64,000 nucleotides of DNA from Paenibacillus sp. R14(2021) (GCF_019431355.1 NZ_CP080269.1:2294001-2358000), one strand, 5' to 3'. Positions 54,567 through 63,891 are shown, numbered from the stretch's first letter. The notes: generated from the letters alone by a model not told the origin. Program-made: numbers and translations.

Positions 54567-56848
54567 CCGACTCCCTTCAGCTTGAGCGCTTCGTCGTGCT
54601 TCTTCACAAGTCCGAAGTAGACGCCCTCCGCCTGCATCAATTGTTCGTGCGTGCCCGCTTCAACGACTTTGCCAGCCTCCATGACCAGCATATGATCGGC
54701 GTTTCGCAGCGTCGACAGCCGGTGGGCGATCGCGATTGTCGTCCGCCCTTTCGCAAGCTTCTCCAGCGCCTCCTGGATTTGCAGCTCCGTCTCCGTATCG
54801 AGCGAAGCGGTTGCTTCGTCCAGAATGAGAATGCGCGGATTGTGCAGCAGCGCGCGGGCAATCGAGATCCGCTGCTTCTCGCCGCCGGATAAATTATGTC
54901 CGCCCGTGCCGACGATCGTATCATAGCCGTCCGGCAGCTTCTCGATGAAATCATGCGCGTTCGCGATCTTCGCGGCGTTAATAATATCCGCGAGGCTGCA
55001 ATCCGGGTCGGCGTAAGCAATATTCTCTGATATCGTTCCCATGAACACGTAGACATCCTGCGAAACAATGCCGATATTTCGCCGCAGGGAGCGCGTAGTC
55101 AGCTCCTTCACGTTAATGCCGTCGATGCGAATTTCACCTTCGTTCACGTCGTAGAGTCGCGAGATCAGGTTCACGAACGTCGATTTTCCCGCACCCGACT
55201 GGCCGACGATACCGATCATCTGTCCCGCCTTTACCTGCAGCGATACGTCTCGGAGTATCGCCTTGTTCGGCTCGTAGCCGAATACGACGTTCTTCACCTC
55301 GATGTCGCCCTTCAAGGCTTCTATCTCCACCGCATTAGGCTTCTCCGCCACATCCGGCACCGCATCCTGAATCTCGAAGATGCGCTGCGCCGCCGACATG
55401 CAGTAGGACCACCAGTTCGCGATATTGTTCATAAACTGAATCGGTCCATAGAGCATGTACATATAGCTTGAGAACGTGATTACTTTGCCCAGCGTCAGGC
55501 TGCCGTGCATGACTTTCCAGCCCCCGAATGCCCAGACGATCAAACCGCTGATTTGCGTTAGGATGGTCAGTGCCGGGAACACGGTGCCGATCATTTTGTT
55601 AAACGATTGCTCCGCGCCGGAGAAGGTCAGGTTCGATTTCTGGAACCGCTCGATCTCGTTCTTTTCTTTGCCGAACGCCTTGACGACGCGCGTGCCGCGA
55701 ATTGTATCGCTGATGATTGAATTTAGCGTACTCATGCCCCGATGCCGCTGCCACGACAGCCGCCACAGCTTCGGAAACACCCTGCGCAGCGTTGCGACGA
55801 CGAAGAGGAGCGGGAAGAAACAGAGCAGCGTCAGCTTCCAGTCCATCACTAGCAGGACGATTGCAATCCCGATAATATTCATCGCGTTGACGATAAAGTA
55901 GGAAACCCCATCCACAAAGAAATATTGCAGCTCGTTTGCGTCGTTGTTCACCCGCGTCATCAGCTGTCCCGTCTGCTTCTTCTGGAAGAACTGAAGCGAC
56001 AGCCGCTGCATGGCGGCAAATACGTTCGACTTCAAGTCAAACACCACGTAGGCTGACATCTTCGCGTTGTAGACGCCGAATACGATCCCGCACAGCAGCG
56101 ACAGCGTGCGAAAGACGACGATCAGGGCGATCACAAGTCCGATTTGGCCGGCGAACCTGCCGCTACCGCCAAGCGCCTGATCGAACAGTACTGTTCCTTG
56201 CAAGTACGGAATAACGAGTCCCGTTGCCGAATTCAGCAGCATGAAGCTGACGATGATGGCAAGCGTTCCCTTGTACTGGCCGGCGAAAGCAAGAAGCCGG
56301 AAGAAGATGGCATGCTTTTTCATACATTTGGGACAAACCGCGCGGCCTTCCTCGGGATAGACCATGCCGCATTTCGGGCAGATGCCCTCGTGTTCAATGA
56401 ACAGCTCGTCGTCATCGATTGGCTCCTGCTTCTTGAGCTTCTCGAAGATCGACGCGAGCTTAGCGGCTTTCGTCATATGGCCGTTCGTGAACGCCGCTAC
56501 CGCACGCGGCTCCGCTTCGTGGACGACGATCATACCGGAGGCGACTAGATTGACGATGGAAACGGTTTCAATCTGATCGATTGAAAATGTCTCCACCTGC
56601 AGCCTGCTCCTCCGCTCCGCCGGCGGATCTGCACCTTGCTTAGCCGATCCGGCGAAGCCCTTGAATACCTTCTCCTTGACCGGTTCGGTACCTGCCAGCA
56701 CGATTAGATTCTCCCGGCTGAGCAGCACGTACGTGTCGCGGTAGCCGCCGGCAATGCTTCGGTCGCACACCATTCCATACACCATATCCTGATTGGCCAG
56801 ACCGTTCTGCGCGAGTGCTTCCATGACCTCCTGAGGCAGCTTGTTCAT
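54563..56848 (-). CDS. ABC exporter half-transporter with N-terminal PH-like domain and zinc ribbon (first)
   Basis: A 761-residue fused permease-ATPase. Residues about 1-145 look like a PH/GRAM-type beta domain (TYVLLSRENLIVLAG, FSIDQIETVSIV); Cys157, Cys160, Cys172 and Cys175 (CPKCGM...VCPKC) form a zinc ribbon. Six spans follow, then Walker A GQSGAGKST, signature LSGGEKQ, Walker B ILILDEATASLD and His switch IAHRLST. The start at 56848 has AGGGAGG close upstream; an ATG five codons earlier lacks one. It is first gene of the ABC-DUF1854-ABC operon. Confidence 0.9.
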   Translation of the reverse strand: MNKLPQEVMEALAQNGLANQDMVYGMVCDRSIAGGYRDTYVLLSRENLIVLAGTEPVKEKVFKGFAGSAKQGADPPAERRSRLQVETFSIDQIETVSIVNLVASGMIVVHEAEPRAVAAFTNGHMTKAAKLASIFEKLKKQEPIDDDELFIEHEGICPKCGMVYPEEGRAVCPKCMKKHAIFFRLLAFAGQYKGTLAIIVSFMLLNSATGLVIPYLQGTVLFDQALGGSGRFAGQIGLVIALIVVFRTLSLLCGIVFGVYNAKMSAYVVFDLKSNVFAAMQRLSLQFFQKKQTGQLMTRVNNDANELQYFFVDGVSYFIVNAMNIIGIAIVLLVMDWKLTLLCFFPLLFVVATLRRVFPKLWRLSWQRHRGMSTLNSIISDTIRGTRVVKAFGKEKNEIERFQKSNLTFSGAEQSFNKMIGTVFPALTILTQISGLIVWAFGGWKVMHGSLTLGKVITFSSYMYMLYGPIQFMNNIANWWSYCMSAAQRIFEIQDAVPDVAEKPNAVEIEALKGDIEVKNVVFGYEPNKAILRDVSLQVKAGQMIGIVGQSGAGKSTFVNLISRLYDVNEGEIRIDGINVKELTTRSLRRNIGIVSQDVYVFMGTISENIAYADPDCSLADIINAAKIANAHDFIEKLPDGYDTIVGTGGHNLSGGEKQRISIARALLHNPRILILDEATASLDTETELQIQEALEKLAKGRTTIAIAHRLSTLRNADHMLVMEAGKVVEAGTHEQLMQAEGVYFGLVKKHDEALKLKGVG

Positions 56849-57006
56849 AATCCTCCCTGTCATCCGAATGACGTTTGCGATATTTACCCATGTTCATTTG
56901 TAACATGGGAACGTACGGAAAACAATATATAATTTTCCAATTAAAAAACGATTCAAAATCCACTCATACAACCGTTCAAATGATTGAATAATGACGCAGC
57001 GGACTC

Positions 57007-57052
57007 AAAAAAGCAGCGAGCTCGATTATAGAATACGAATGCACGCTGCTTT
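57007..57052 (-). terminator. intrinsic terminator after the alkylation repair-like gene
   Basis: Stem AAAGCAGCG (57010-57018) with CGCTGCTTT (57044-57052); six T follow on the minus strand. Confidence 0.75.
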
Positions 57053-57063
57053 CTCGGTTGTGT

Positions 57064-57771
57064 TTAACATCTTACATATTTGCGTTTAAAGCCGATCCTG
57101 CCCTTGTCTATTTCCTTCTGAATATTAACGCCAGCATTTATGAACTTGCTCTTTCCCTTGTCTCGACCGACTTCGACAGGGCCGACAGCCTTCGCTGTCT
57201 CAACCGCCTGATCATGGAGCGGCAGAAACGACAACCCCACGGTATACATAAAAAGATTCATCGCGTATTTGGCTCGTTCAGGCGCATCGTGAATCGAATC
57301 TTTGACCTGATCAAGCATAGTCGCAAGCTTGCCTGCGGAGAATTCACTGTCCGGCCGACTGCCTAGCAGCCAGCAATAGCAGCTCCAGCCCGCGGACATC
57401 CGAAGCTCTTCGCCGCTTGCGATCCAGTTGTCGGCGACTTCTTGCGCAATATCCGCTTCTGCCAGCGTTACTGCGACCACATAATCGGACAGCATGTAGA
57501 AATAAGCCGCATCGATCCAGCGCTCGAAATCCGCTGCCGTCATCGCTTTGGGATCTGCAATAACGCCGGCAAAGTACATGGCGTCGTAGTTTCCCGTCGC
57601 GTACAGCTGCTCGGCCAAAGGCTGATCTCGTTTGATCTTCTTGGCCATCGGCTTCATTTCGCCAGTTGCCACGCCAAACAGCGGCTCATGCGCACCATTG
57701 GATCCGTACATTTTCTTGAGTCGTTCTTTGCCGAGCGATTCAAGCTCCTGCATCACGAGTACCGCTTCCAT
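57064..57771 (-). CDS. DNA alkylation repair-like HEAT-repeat protein (AlkD superfamily)
   Basis: A 235-residue all-helical protein resembling the AlkD/DUF-type DNA alkylation repair superfamily: LESLGKERLKKMYGSNGAHEPLFGVATGEMKPMAKKI at the N-terminus is characteristic (shown in part as GSNGAHEPLFGV). HEAT-like helices follow (MLSDYVVAVTLAEAD). This subgroup often lacks the catalytic Asp/Trp of true AlkD glycosylases, so glycosylase activity is unsure. AAGGTG precedes the ATG. The gene is monocistronic with its own terminator. Confidence 0.8.
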   Translation of the reverse strand: MEAVLVMQELESLGKERLKKMYGSNGAHEPLFGVATGEMKPMAKKIKRDQPLAEQLYATGNYDAMYFAGVIADPKAMTAADFERWIDAAYFYMLSDYVVAVTLAEADIAQEVADNWIASGEELRMSAGWSCYCWLLGSRPDSEFSAGKLATMLDQVKDSIHDAPERAKYAMNLFMYTVGLSFLPLHDQAVETAKAVGPVEVGRDKGKSKFINAGVNIQKEIDKGRIGFKRKYVRC

Positions 57772-58019
57772 GGATAAGTCACCTTCCTTGTACGACTTGT
57801 TCTATCGATCTACTTCCATTTATCCCATCATCGCTCTTCAAACGATAGTGAATTTTGCTTAAAAAATCAAGATTCCATTCTCCCTTTCACTTTACCTGAT
57901 ATGGAAAATATTATGAATACAATAATAACGACATTCATACTGCAAGATTGCGACTGAATGCGAGCGAGATTTGCGAGTTAAGTAAAAGAAGCATTACACC
58001 AGCAGCCGTATAACGTCCG
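57772..58019. other. intergenic stretch without recognisable features
   Basis: This AT-rich gap upstream of the alkylation repair-like gene shows no ORF with a ribosome site and no strong repeat. It probably carries the promoter of that gene. Confidence 0.5.
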
Positions 58020-58066
58020 TACGAAAAAGAGACTCCCTTAAGCTTTAGGGGAGCCTCTTTTTCGTA
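58020..58066. terminator. bidirectional intrinsic terminator
   Basis: Arms 58020-58031 and 58055-58066 (TACGAAAAAGAG/CTCTTTTTCGTA) with inner CTCCC/GGGGAG. It lies 20 bases past the SDR stop. Confidence 0.85.
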
Positions 58067-58087
58067 CATAAGTAGACTAGAAATAAA

Positions 58088-58852
58088 TTAGATCGTAGGC
58101 ATGACATTGCCGCCGCTAACCGGTATGTACGCGCCCGTAATGAAGCCCGCTAAGTCCGAAGCCAAATATGCGACCGCATTCGCGATATCTTGATCGGTGC
58201 CTCGGCGGCCCAGCGGGACGCTGCGTTCGTAATCCGCGTTGCGCTCCGTTCCGTTCGCACGGTCGCGCTCCGATATGGTCCAGCCTGGCGCGATCTGGTT
58301 GACCGTGATCTGATGCTTCCCGACTTCTTTGGCCAGAATGCGATAGACGCCATCCATGCCGCGTTTACCCGCCACGTATGCGGATTGGTTCGGGAAGTTC
58401 TGCATGGCGCATTCGGTATTAATGCCGATCATGCGGCCCTCGCCCTTCTCGATCATGGCAGGTACGAACGCCTTGGCTAAGTGAACACTCTGCAGGACGC
58501 ATGATTCGAATTGACTACGATAGTCGTCCTCGGACTGCTCCAGCACGGATGTCCATTGGTACTGGATGACGGCATTCGCCACGACGATATGAACATGGCC
58601 GAGCTCCGCCGTCACTTGATCCCGCATCGCCATAATAGAATCCAGCTTCGTAATATCCGCCTGCACGATAACGGCACGTCGGCCGGCAGCCCGAATTTCA
58701 TCCGCCAGCTCCTGTGCGCGCGTTTCATTGCTGTTGTAATGAATGGCGACGTCGGCGCCGCATGCCGCTAGCGTGCGGACCATGACGCGTCCCAATTCGC
58801 CCGTCGCTCCCGTTACTAGGGCCGTTCGGCCCGTCAAATTCATCGTCAGCAT
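58088..58852 (-). CDS. SDR family oxidoreductase
   Basis: A 254-residue short-chain dehydrogenase/reductase. The cofactor motif TGATGELGRVM is followed by the adenine-binding region, the NAV(I) motif in VVANAVIQYQ (the usual NNAG is altered to ANAV), the catalytic Tyr-x-x-x-Lys in SAYVAGKRG and the C-terminal GAYIPVSGGNV. AAGGGG precedes the ATG. It is second in a two-gene unit, three bases after a small acidic protein gene. The substrate is unknown. Confidence 0.88.
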   Translation of the reverse strand: MLTMNLTGRTALVTGATGELGRVMVRTLAACGADVAIHYNSNETRAQELADEIRAAGRRAVIVQADITKLDSIMAMRDQVTAELGHVHIVVANAVIQYQWTSVLEQSEDDYRSQFESCVLQSVHLAKAFVPAMIEKGEGRMIGINTECAMQNFPNQSAYVAGKRGMDGVYRILAKEVGKHQITVNQIAPGWTISERDRANGTERNADYERSVPLGRRGTDQDIANAVAYLASDLAGFITGAYIPVSGGNVMPTI

Positions 58853-58855
58853 TGT

Positions 58856-59146
58856 TTATTCCCCTTCCTCGATGTCTTCCGGCAGCGTTTCGGCCGCTGC
58901 GTCGATGAGGCTGTCGAACAGATCGTCATCGCTCTCGATTGCGGCTTCCATCTCGTTGATCTGATCCTCCGAGCCCGGATCCTTGGCAAAACGCAGGCTG
59001 TAATCCCACGTCGTTCCCCGCAAGCTGTTCAGCTGCAGCGTGATTTCGTACGGATGCTTGTGCCCTTCCGCCTCGAACTGCACGGCCCCGCGGTAGCCGT
59101 TCTCCTTATCATGCGTCATCTCGGCACGGATAATGGTTATTTTCAT
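58856..59146 (-). CDS. small acidic conserved protein, unknown function
   Basis: A 96-residue protein starting MKITIIRAEM, with alternating beta strands (AVQFEAEG, YEITLQLNSL, DYSLRFAKD) and an Asp/Glu-rich C-terminal tail (IESDDDLFDSL, EDIEEGE). GGAGGG lies eight bases before the ATG, and the gene ends three bases before the SDR start, so it is a real, translated gene in the same operon. No domain was recognised. Confidence 0.75.
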   Translation of the reverse strand: MKITIIRAEMTHDKENGYRGAVQFEAEGHKHPYEITLQLNSLRGTTWDYSLRFAKDPGSEDQINEMEAAIESDDDLFDSLIDAAAETLPEDIEEGE

Positions 59147-59296
59147 GGTTGTTACCCTCCAATTTAAGCAAGTCCAAACAGGGCAATTATACCACAATAT
59201 CCAAGCAAACAATGAGCATGCGGTAATGACCCTCGGGAGATTAATTACGATGCGGAAGCTCCTGATTATTAGTACGAGATGTCCATGAGACGTCAG

Positions 59297-59723
59297 CTAG
59301 TAAACGTCAAAAGAACGTTCGAACGGGTATTTTACGTATTGATTCATTTGGTAAAGCTGACGGTCATCAAAGCTTCCGATCAGAATATCCTGTCCCAGCA
59401 CCGAGACCGCAAGCTGCTTATCCGACCGCTGTTGGACGAGAAGGCCGTTAAAGCGGTGTATGATGTCCGGGTTCGGAGATATCGGTATAGTCTCCATTCC
59501 GTTCGATCTCCCCACCCATAGCCAGCGCCAATAACTGATACGGCTCGTGTTCATATTCTTCTTCGGTAAATATCTCCAGCAGCGAATCGAACGTGATCGA
59601 CGGATTCAGCTCCAGACCTAGTTCAGAGAAATTCTTTATTTGTTCCTGTAAAGGAATGCGTTTGGACTTCGAACTCAAAGCTGGTTTGGGACTTGTATTC
59701 CTCTTTAAGAAACGAAACAACAT
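59297..59723 (-). pseudogene. frameshifted hypothetical protein gene
   Basis: A good start (AGAGGGG then ATG at 59723) opens a 91-residue reading ending in ISEPGHHTPL. A second frame carries on with plausible protein (ISPNPDIIHRFNGLLVQQ, then LGQDILIGSFDD) to a stop at 59297. Joining the frames near 59475-59490 would give about 140 residues: a charged N-terminus, the segment FTEEEYEHEPYQLLALAMGGEIE and a C-terminal half. One base was gained or lost, by mutation or sequencing error. I cannot name the family. Confidence 0.6.
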
Positions 59724-59781
59724 GTCTAATCCCCTCTACGCTGTGACTTTTAGACTTGGTGCACCGTCCGCTCGATGCGAA

Positions 59782-60435
59782 TTAGTCCTGCTTCAGTGCA
59801 AGCAGCGCTTCCAGCTCGCGCGTCGAGCGGAACAGATAATCCGGCTGCGGTTCAAAGGCCTGCGACTGCACCGTCGGCAGCCAGTGAACGCCGATTGTCA
59901 GAACACCTGCCGCCTTGCCCGCCTTGATATCCGCATGACTGTCGCCGATAAACAGCGCTTCGTCCGGCTGCGAACCGAGCGCCGCCAATGCTTTGAAGAT
60001 CCCTTCCGGGTGCGGCTTCGGCAGCTCGACGTCATCGCCCGTGACGATAATGTCGAACACGTTGTCCATACCCAGCTTGCGCATCGAGATGTCCAAGCTT
60101 CGCCGTGCCTTGCCCGTGACGACGCCTAGCCCGATACCTTCGCCTCTCAAACGCATCAGCAAACGCTGAATATCCGGGTTTGGTGTCACCAGCTCGTCAT
60201 GCATCGCATCATAATGTTGATAAAACTGCGCAATCGCCGCTTCCGCTGCAGCTTGGTTGGCGAGGTTCTCCTGTATGATGCCCGTCTCCGACGGCCCGAA
60301 CATGCCAACGATCTCGTCGTCGGTCAGTTCCCTGCGATCGATCTCACTGAATAGGCGACGAAAGGCATAGAAGCATACCGGCAGCGTGTCGGCCAGCGTG
60401 CCGTCGAAATCGAACACAACCGCTTTGATCCTCAT
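59782..60435 (-). CDS. HAD family phosphatase (phosphoglycolate phosphatase/PpaX-like)
   Basis: A 217-residue HAD hydrolase. Motif I is DFDGTLADT (nucleophile Asp9, acid/base Asp11), motif II GVVTGKARR, motif III the Lys in PKPHPEG and motif IV FIGDSHADIKAG. The cap is the four-helix C1 type. The family includes phosphoglycolate and pyrophosphatase (PpaX) enzymes; the exact substrate cannot be fixed. AAGGG lies six bases before the ATG at 60435; the frame continues eight codons upstream without a signal. Confidence 0.87.
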   Translation of the reverse strand: MRIKAVVFDFDGTLADTLPVCFYAFRRLFSEIDRRELTDDEIVGMFGPSETGIIQENLANQAAAEAAIAQFYQHYDAMHDELVTPNPDIQRLLMRLRGEGIGLGVVTGKARRSLDISMRKLGMDNVFDIIVTGDDVELPKPHPEGIFKALAALGSQPDEALFIGDSHADIKAGKAAGVLTIGVHWLPTVQSQAFEPQPDYLFRSTRELEALLALKQD

Positions 60436-60823
60436 AGCATCCCTTCTTTCGATGAGCATGGCTGCTGCAAGTCGTGATTTCTTTTATATAGGGAGTATTC
60501 GCTACCAGCCTGCATTACCCTTTCAGCCATTGCCTGCGTCGGGCGTCTTGAGAAAATAAAGTATCTTCATATCCTTTATGGGCACCTGCACAATCATATA
60601 GTCATTAACCTACATACTGTAAACACAGGTTATTTGACTTTACGAATAGGGACTATTATTGGCATTTCTAATTCGGATACATTAGGACATGTCGAGACCT
60701 TTTAACATGGAATGGCCCTTAATTTATCTCCATAAGATTGACGACAGCGATACTTGGAACAAAGTTAATTAGCCTTTAATCATGTCGAAATATAAAGCTC
60801 GCTTTATGCAATGGAGGTATTGT
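60436..60823. other. AT-rich intergenic stretch
   Basis: No convincing ORF, hairpin or repeat was seen in these 388 bases. The composition turns AT-rich here and stays so to the end of the next gene, marking an apparent boundary of acquired DNA. Confidence 0.5.
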
Positions 60824-61315
60824 ATGACAAATTTTTATTCTTTTTACGGGACTGTCACTATGATTAGTGATTTTTTTACAGGTCAAAATGGTGAAGGAGA
60901 AGGCTGTTATAAATTAATATCTGTAGAAAACGGATCGGGAGCATTAGTAAATTTCGTGGTGTCACCCACCACTTACTTTGTAGACCATGTAATGGTGGCA
61001 GTAGGAGATCGCGTGACTGGATATTATGATGGAAATGCACCTGCTCTTCTTATTTACCCTCCACAATATCAAGCACTTGTCATGGTAAAAGATAACCCAT
61101 ATCAGAATGTAAAAGTAGATTATTTTAATAGTGAGTTGATGAGTAGCGATGGACAATTACGATTAAATATTACTCCATATACTCAAATCGTATTAACAAA
61201 TGGGCAACTCTTTTCAAGAACCCCCGCGAACCGAGATCTAATTGTTATTTACGGTCCTGCCACAAAAAGTATCCCCGCCCAAACCACACCCTATAGAATT
61301 ATAGTTTTGTGTTAG
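60824..61315 (+). CDS. conserved hypothetical protein, beta-rich
   Basis: A 163-residue protein I cannot assign. The start at 60824 has a perfect GGAGG six bases before ATG; the frame extends 14 codons upstream. The sequence is beta-strand-rich with few charges (MTNFYSFYGTVTMISDFF, VVSPTTYFVDHVMVAVGDRVTGYYDG, then YRIIVLC at the end; shown in part). The segment GDRVTGYYDGNAPALLIYPPQYQ suggests an OB-like or secreted-type barrel, but there is no signal peptide. The gene is AT-rich and lies beside an IS element, which suggests acquisition. Confidence 0.7.
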   Translation: MTNFYSFYGTVTMISDFFTGQNGEGEGCYKLISVENGSGALVNFVVSPTTYFVDHVMVAVGDRVTGYYDGNAPALLIYPPQYQALVMVKDNPYQNVKVDYFNSELMSSDGQLRLNITPYTQIVLTNGQLFSRTPANRDLIVIYGPATKSIPAQTTPYRIIVLC

Positions 61316-61483
61316 GGGTTATTATAGAATTTTTCCTGATTAGAATCTTAATTGGAATATTAAACACAAAAGTCTCGTCCAGCGTAATGAAGGCTGCCGT
61401 ATCCATTAGGTCAGCAGCCTTCATGTTGTTGTGTTGTTGTGTTGAGCTATCGTTTCCCGTCCCTCGGTTTTAATGGTTTACCT

Positions 61484-61826
61484 CACATATACTCACTCAT
61501 TCGCAGGATTTCATCACCTTGGATTCAGGAGAATTCAAAGGAATGTAAGACATTCATGCTGGTGAGCTTGGTCTTGGGTATGCGGGAATAGAGGAATGCT
61601 CAGGAATTATTCCCCAAGTAGCTTCTAATGCACGCATACTCCACATTAACCTTAGAGGTTCACCCTCCCACGACTCAACGGGTCAATGCCCTTACATTCC
61701 TTCGTTATACCTGTCCAAGGTGTGGAGACCGATAGCGTTTAGCGGATGGGTTAGAGCCCTTATGGGAAACGAACTCGGTCCTCCGTGCTTTCTTTGTGAA
61801 ATCCCGCGAATGAGTCAATATACGTG
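61484..61826 (-). ncRNA. structured non-coding end of the IS element, candidate bridge RNA region
   Basis: This 343-base region starts 15 bases past the transposase stop. It is bounded by 30-base inverted repeats (61484-61513 and 61797-61826, 26 of 30 matching, including ACTCATTCGC-GGATTTC). Inside, a 12-base perfect pair (61538-61549 with 61691-61702) encloses nested pairs 61578-61584/61633-61639 and 61584-61590/61608-61614. Such compact, nested pairing is expected of a structured RNA. In IS1111-type members of the IS110 family the bridge RNA lies downstream of the transposase; assigning it here is an inference. Confidence 0.45.
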
Positions 61827-61841
61827 ATGCATCTTCATAAC

Positions 61842-63128
61842 TTAAGCTGCTTCTGTCCAAGTCAGGACGGTTTTCTCTGGCATGAACTTTTCTCCTCGTT
61901 GAACAATACCGACTAGAATTCGGGCGAGCTTTCCAATTAACTTAAATATGGATTGCTGCTTTTTCATCTTCTTTTCTTGCACATTCTGCTCATGCAGATG
62001 GCGGAACACGGGGTTATTCCATACGAGTTGAACCGTCGCGAGATAAAGATATTTTCGCAAGGCAGAGTCTCCTCGCTTCGAAAGAACAATGCGTCCTTTT
62101 CGCTTTCCAGATGTACTTTCGGCCAAATTCAGGCCAGCCTTTCGTAATACCTGGCGTCCATGCGCATACTGCCTTAAATCTCCAGTGCCTGCTAAAATGG
62201 CGGCCGTAAATATCGTCCCGAGACCTTTTATGGTGCGAAGTTGCTGCGCCATAGGAATCTCAGAAAACAGCGCTTCAATGTCCTTTTCAATCTGTTCAAG
62301 CATGGTGGTAATACGCTCGAATTCTTCAATGAGCCGTTTTAAATCTGCTTTCGCTTCTTCTTCAGCAGTTCGCTCTCCCACACTGCGTTTCGCTTGTGCA
62401 ATGAGCTGCGCTGCCTTCTCTATCCCCGTATAACCACCAGCGCGCTGCATATGGACTCGCCAAGCATCGATGATGTCCTGTACCGTATAGGTCTCCAAAT
62501 CTCGTGGACAAGGGAAGGTCTTGAGAGTCGCCAATGAACGCTTACAGGTCCAGTCTTTGAACACAGAAGGATATTCCGGGAAAACGAATATCTAGCCAAC
62601 GTACGATCCGACTCTGCAGCCGAATACTGTTCGTCACCCAGAACTCCCGATCACTCATCATCGTCCGTAATCGTTGAAACTCAAGTGGTTGACGCGTGTA
62701 CTCGTAGTAGAAGCCCCGACTGACAGCGTCTGCTATGACAAGAGCATCTTTGGGATCATTTTTTGATGGACTGTTATCTCGGTTTTCTTTGTTTCGCTTG
62801 GTTGTAGCAGGGTTAACCATGACCACGTGTAATCCCTGATCTGCTAACCATTGGCTAGATTAAACCAGTAATGGCCGGTTGGCTCCATGCCGATGATGAG
62901 CTTCATTAATCGGTGTTTCTGCTGTAACTCCGTCATCCAGCGATTCAATTTTTCAAAGCCTTCCATGCTATTTGAGAATGACAGATGCCGTTTGGAAATT
63001 ACAATCCCTCGGAAATTCGTAGCTTGCGCGACATGCGTTTCTTTGGCCATGTCGATACCTACGACGAGATGCGAGGTGGTAATTCGTTCAATCCGTTGAT
63101 TTTGTACGTCTGATTGCTTAAACTTCAT
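61842..63128 (-). pseudogene. IS110-family transposase, broken by two frameshifts
   Basis: Three consecutive reading frames make up one transposase. The N-terminal part (63128-62844) has the RuvC-like DEDD start GIDMAKE and GMEPTGHYW. The middle (to about 62542) has SKNDPKDALVIADAVSRG. The C-terminal part (62564-61842) has the Transposase_20 block KGLGTIFTAAILAGTGDL and the serine region ESTSGKRKGRIVLSKRG. Frames change near 62850 and near 62555. AAGGAGG precedes the ATG at 63128. Unless recoded, the enzyme is not made. Confidence 0.88.
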
Positions 63129-63240
63129 AGTAAGAGCGCCTCCTTGATGTGTTGTGGACAAACCCATCATACCGAGGCGCTCCCTTTTTTACAAAGCCCA
63201 TTTCTTAGGCTCAACAGGAATGTTTAGAGTAAAGGTCTCT

Positions 63241-63506
63241 TTAATCCTCCAATGAAAAACCATTGCCGTCATAATTTACTCCGAATTGCTTTGCGGATTT
63301 TTCAGCTTTCATGTCCTTCTGAGATATTTTACTTCTTTTTACTTCTTTTGTTGTAAAGAAAGACCACTCCGTTTTACCCTTGTACCCAGAAGAAATTGCT
63401 CACTAACTTGATATCCTTCTGCGGCAAGCTTTTTATGTAGTTTATCAAGCGCTTCTTTGCTTTGTGAGTAAAAATATTGTTCGAGTGATACTTCATCCTC
63501 ACTCAT
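63241..63506 (-). pseudogene. frameshifted RraB-like protein gene
   Basis: ATG at 63506 (GGAGAAG upstream) opens SEDEVSLEQYFYSQSKEALDKLHKK, then the frame ends early at 63339. Skipping one base near 63388 continues as YKGKTEWSFFTTKEVK and FGVNYDGNGFSLED to a stop at 63241, giving about 87 residues. The order (helix with A-x-x-L-x-x-x-L, the E-W-S-F/C strand, and F-G-x-x-Y-D-G-x-G near the end) resembles RraB/ribonuclease E inhibitor-like proteins. The family call is tentative. Confidence 0.5.
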
Positions 63507-63696
63507 CTTCTCCACACTGTTTTTACGCGCAACCAACATTATTAAGGAAGTGCATCGAATCGTTTTCGGTAAATTCGTCGGAAATGCTATAACCCTTGTC
63601 ATGATCACCTATTTTTGCATGTTGACCGTGTCTGCCATATGCAAGTATATAGATATACTCAAAGTATGGGTATTTCCAACCGTAAAATCATGGGAG

Positions 63697-63831
63697 TTAT
63701 CCTTTGCTGAACCAAGGATCCGTTCCGGATTGTGACTGAACCGGATGGTCTGCTCCAGCGTTTAGGAGGATTTCTTCGTGATCCAACCAATATTCGTCTC
63801 CCGTTCGATGTCCATCCCGAAGAGAGGCCAT
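63697..63831 (-). pseudogene. short gene remnant
   Basis: A 44-codon reading (MASLRDGHRTGDEYWLDHEE then VQSQSGTDPWFSKG) has protein-like composition but is preceded by an in-frame stop only a few codons before the ATG and has no ribosome site. It looks like the C-terminal tail of a lost gene. Confidence 0.35.
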
Positions 63832-63891
63832 CAATAAATCAATTTATGTCGAACCTCATAGTCTCCGTCTTTTTTCTGGAAACGGCTGCTA

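Larger units (their letters stand above)
61484..63180 (-). mobile_element. decayed IS110-family (IS1111-like) insertion sequence
   Basis: It consists of the transposase pseudogene, about 50 bases of upstream leader and the long structured non-coding part downstream. A longer non-coding region after rather than before the transposase fits the IS1111 subgroup. The outer ends could not be fixed: IS110 elements lack ordinary terminal repeats and target duplications, so the boundaries are approximate. Confidence 0.65.

Noticed and set aside
59448-59723. Complete 91-residue gene
   Set aside because: The protein-like sequence continues in another frame directly after the change point, so this is the 5' part of a frameshifted gene.
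61484-61826. Free-standing MITE
   Set aside because: It has inverted ends, but no target duplication was seen, and it directly abuts the transposase pseudogene, so the non-coding end of that element explains it better.
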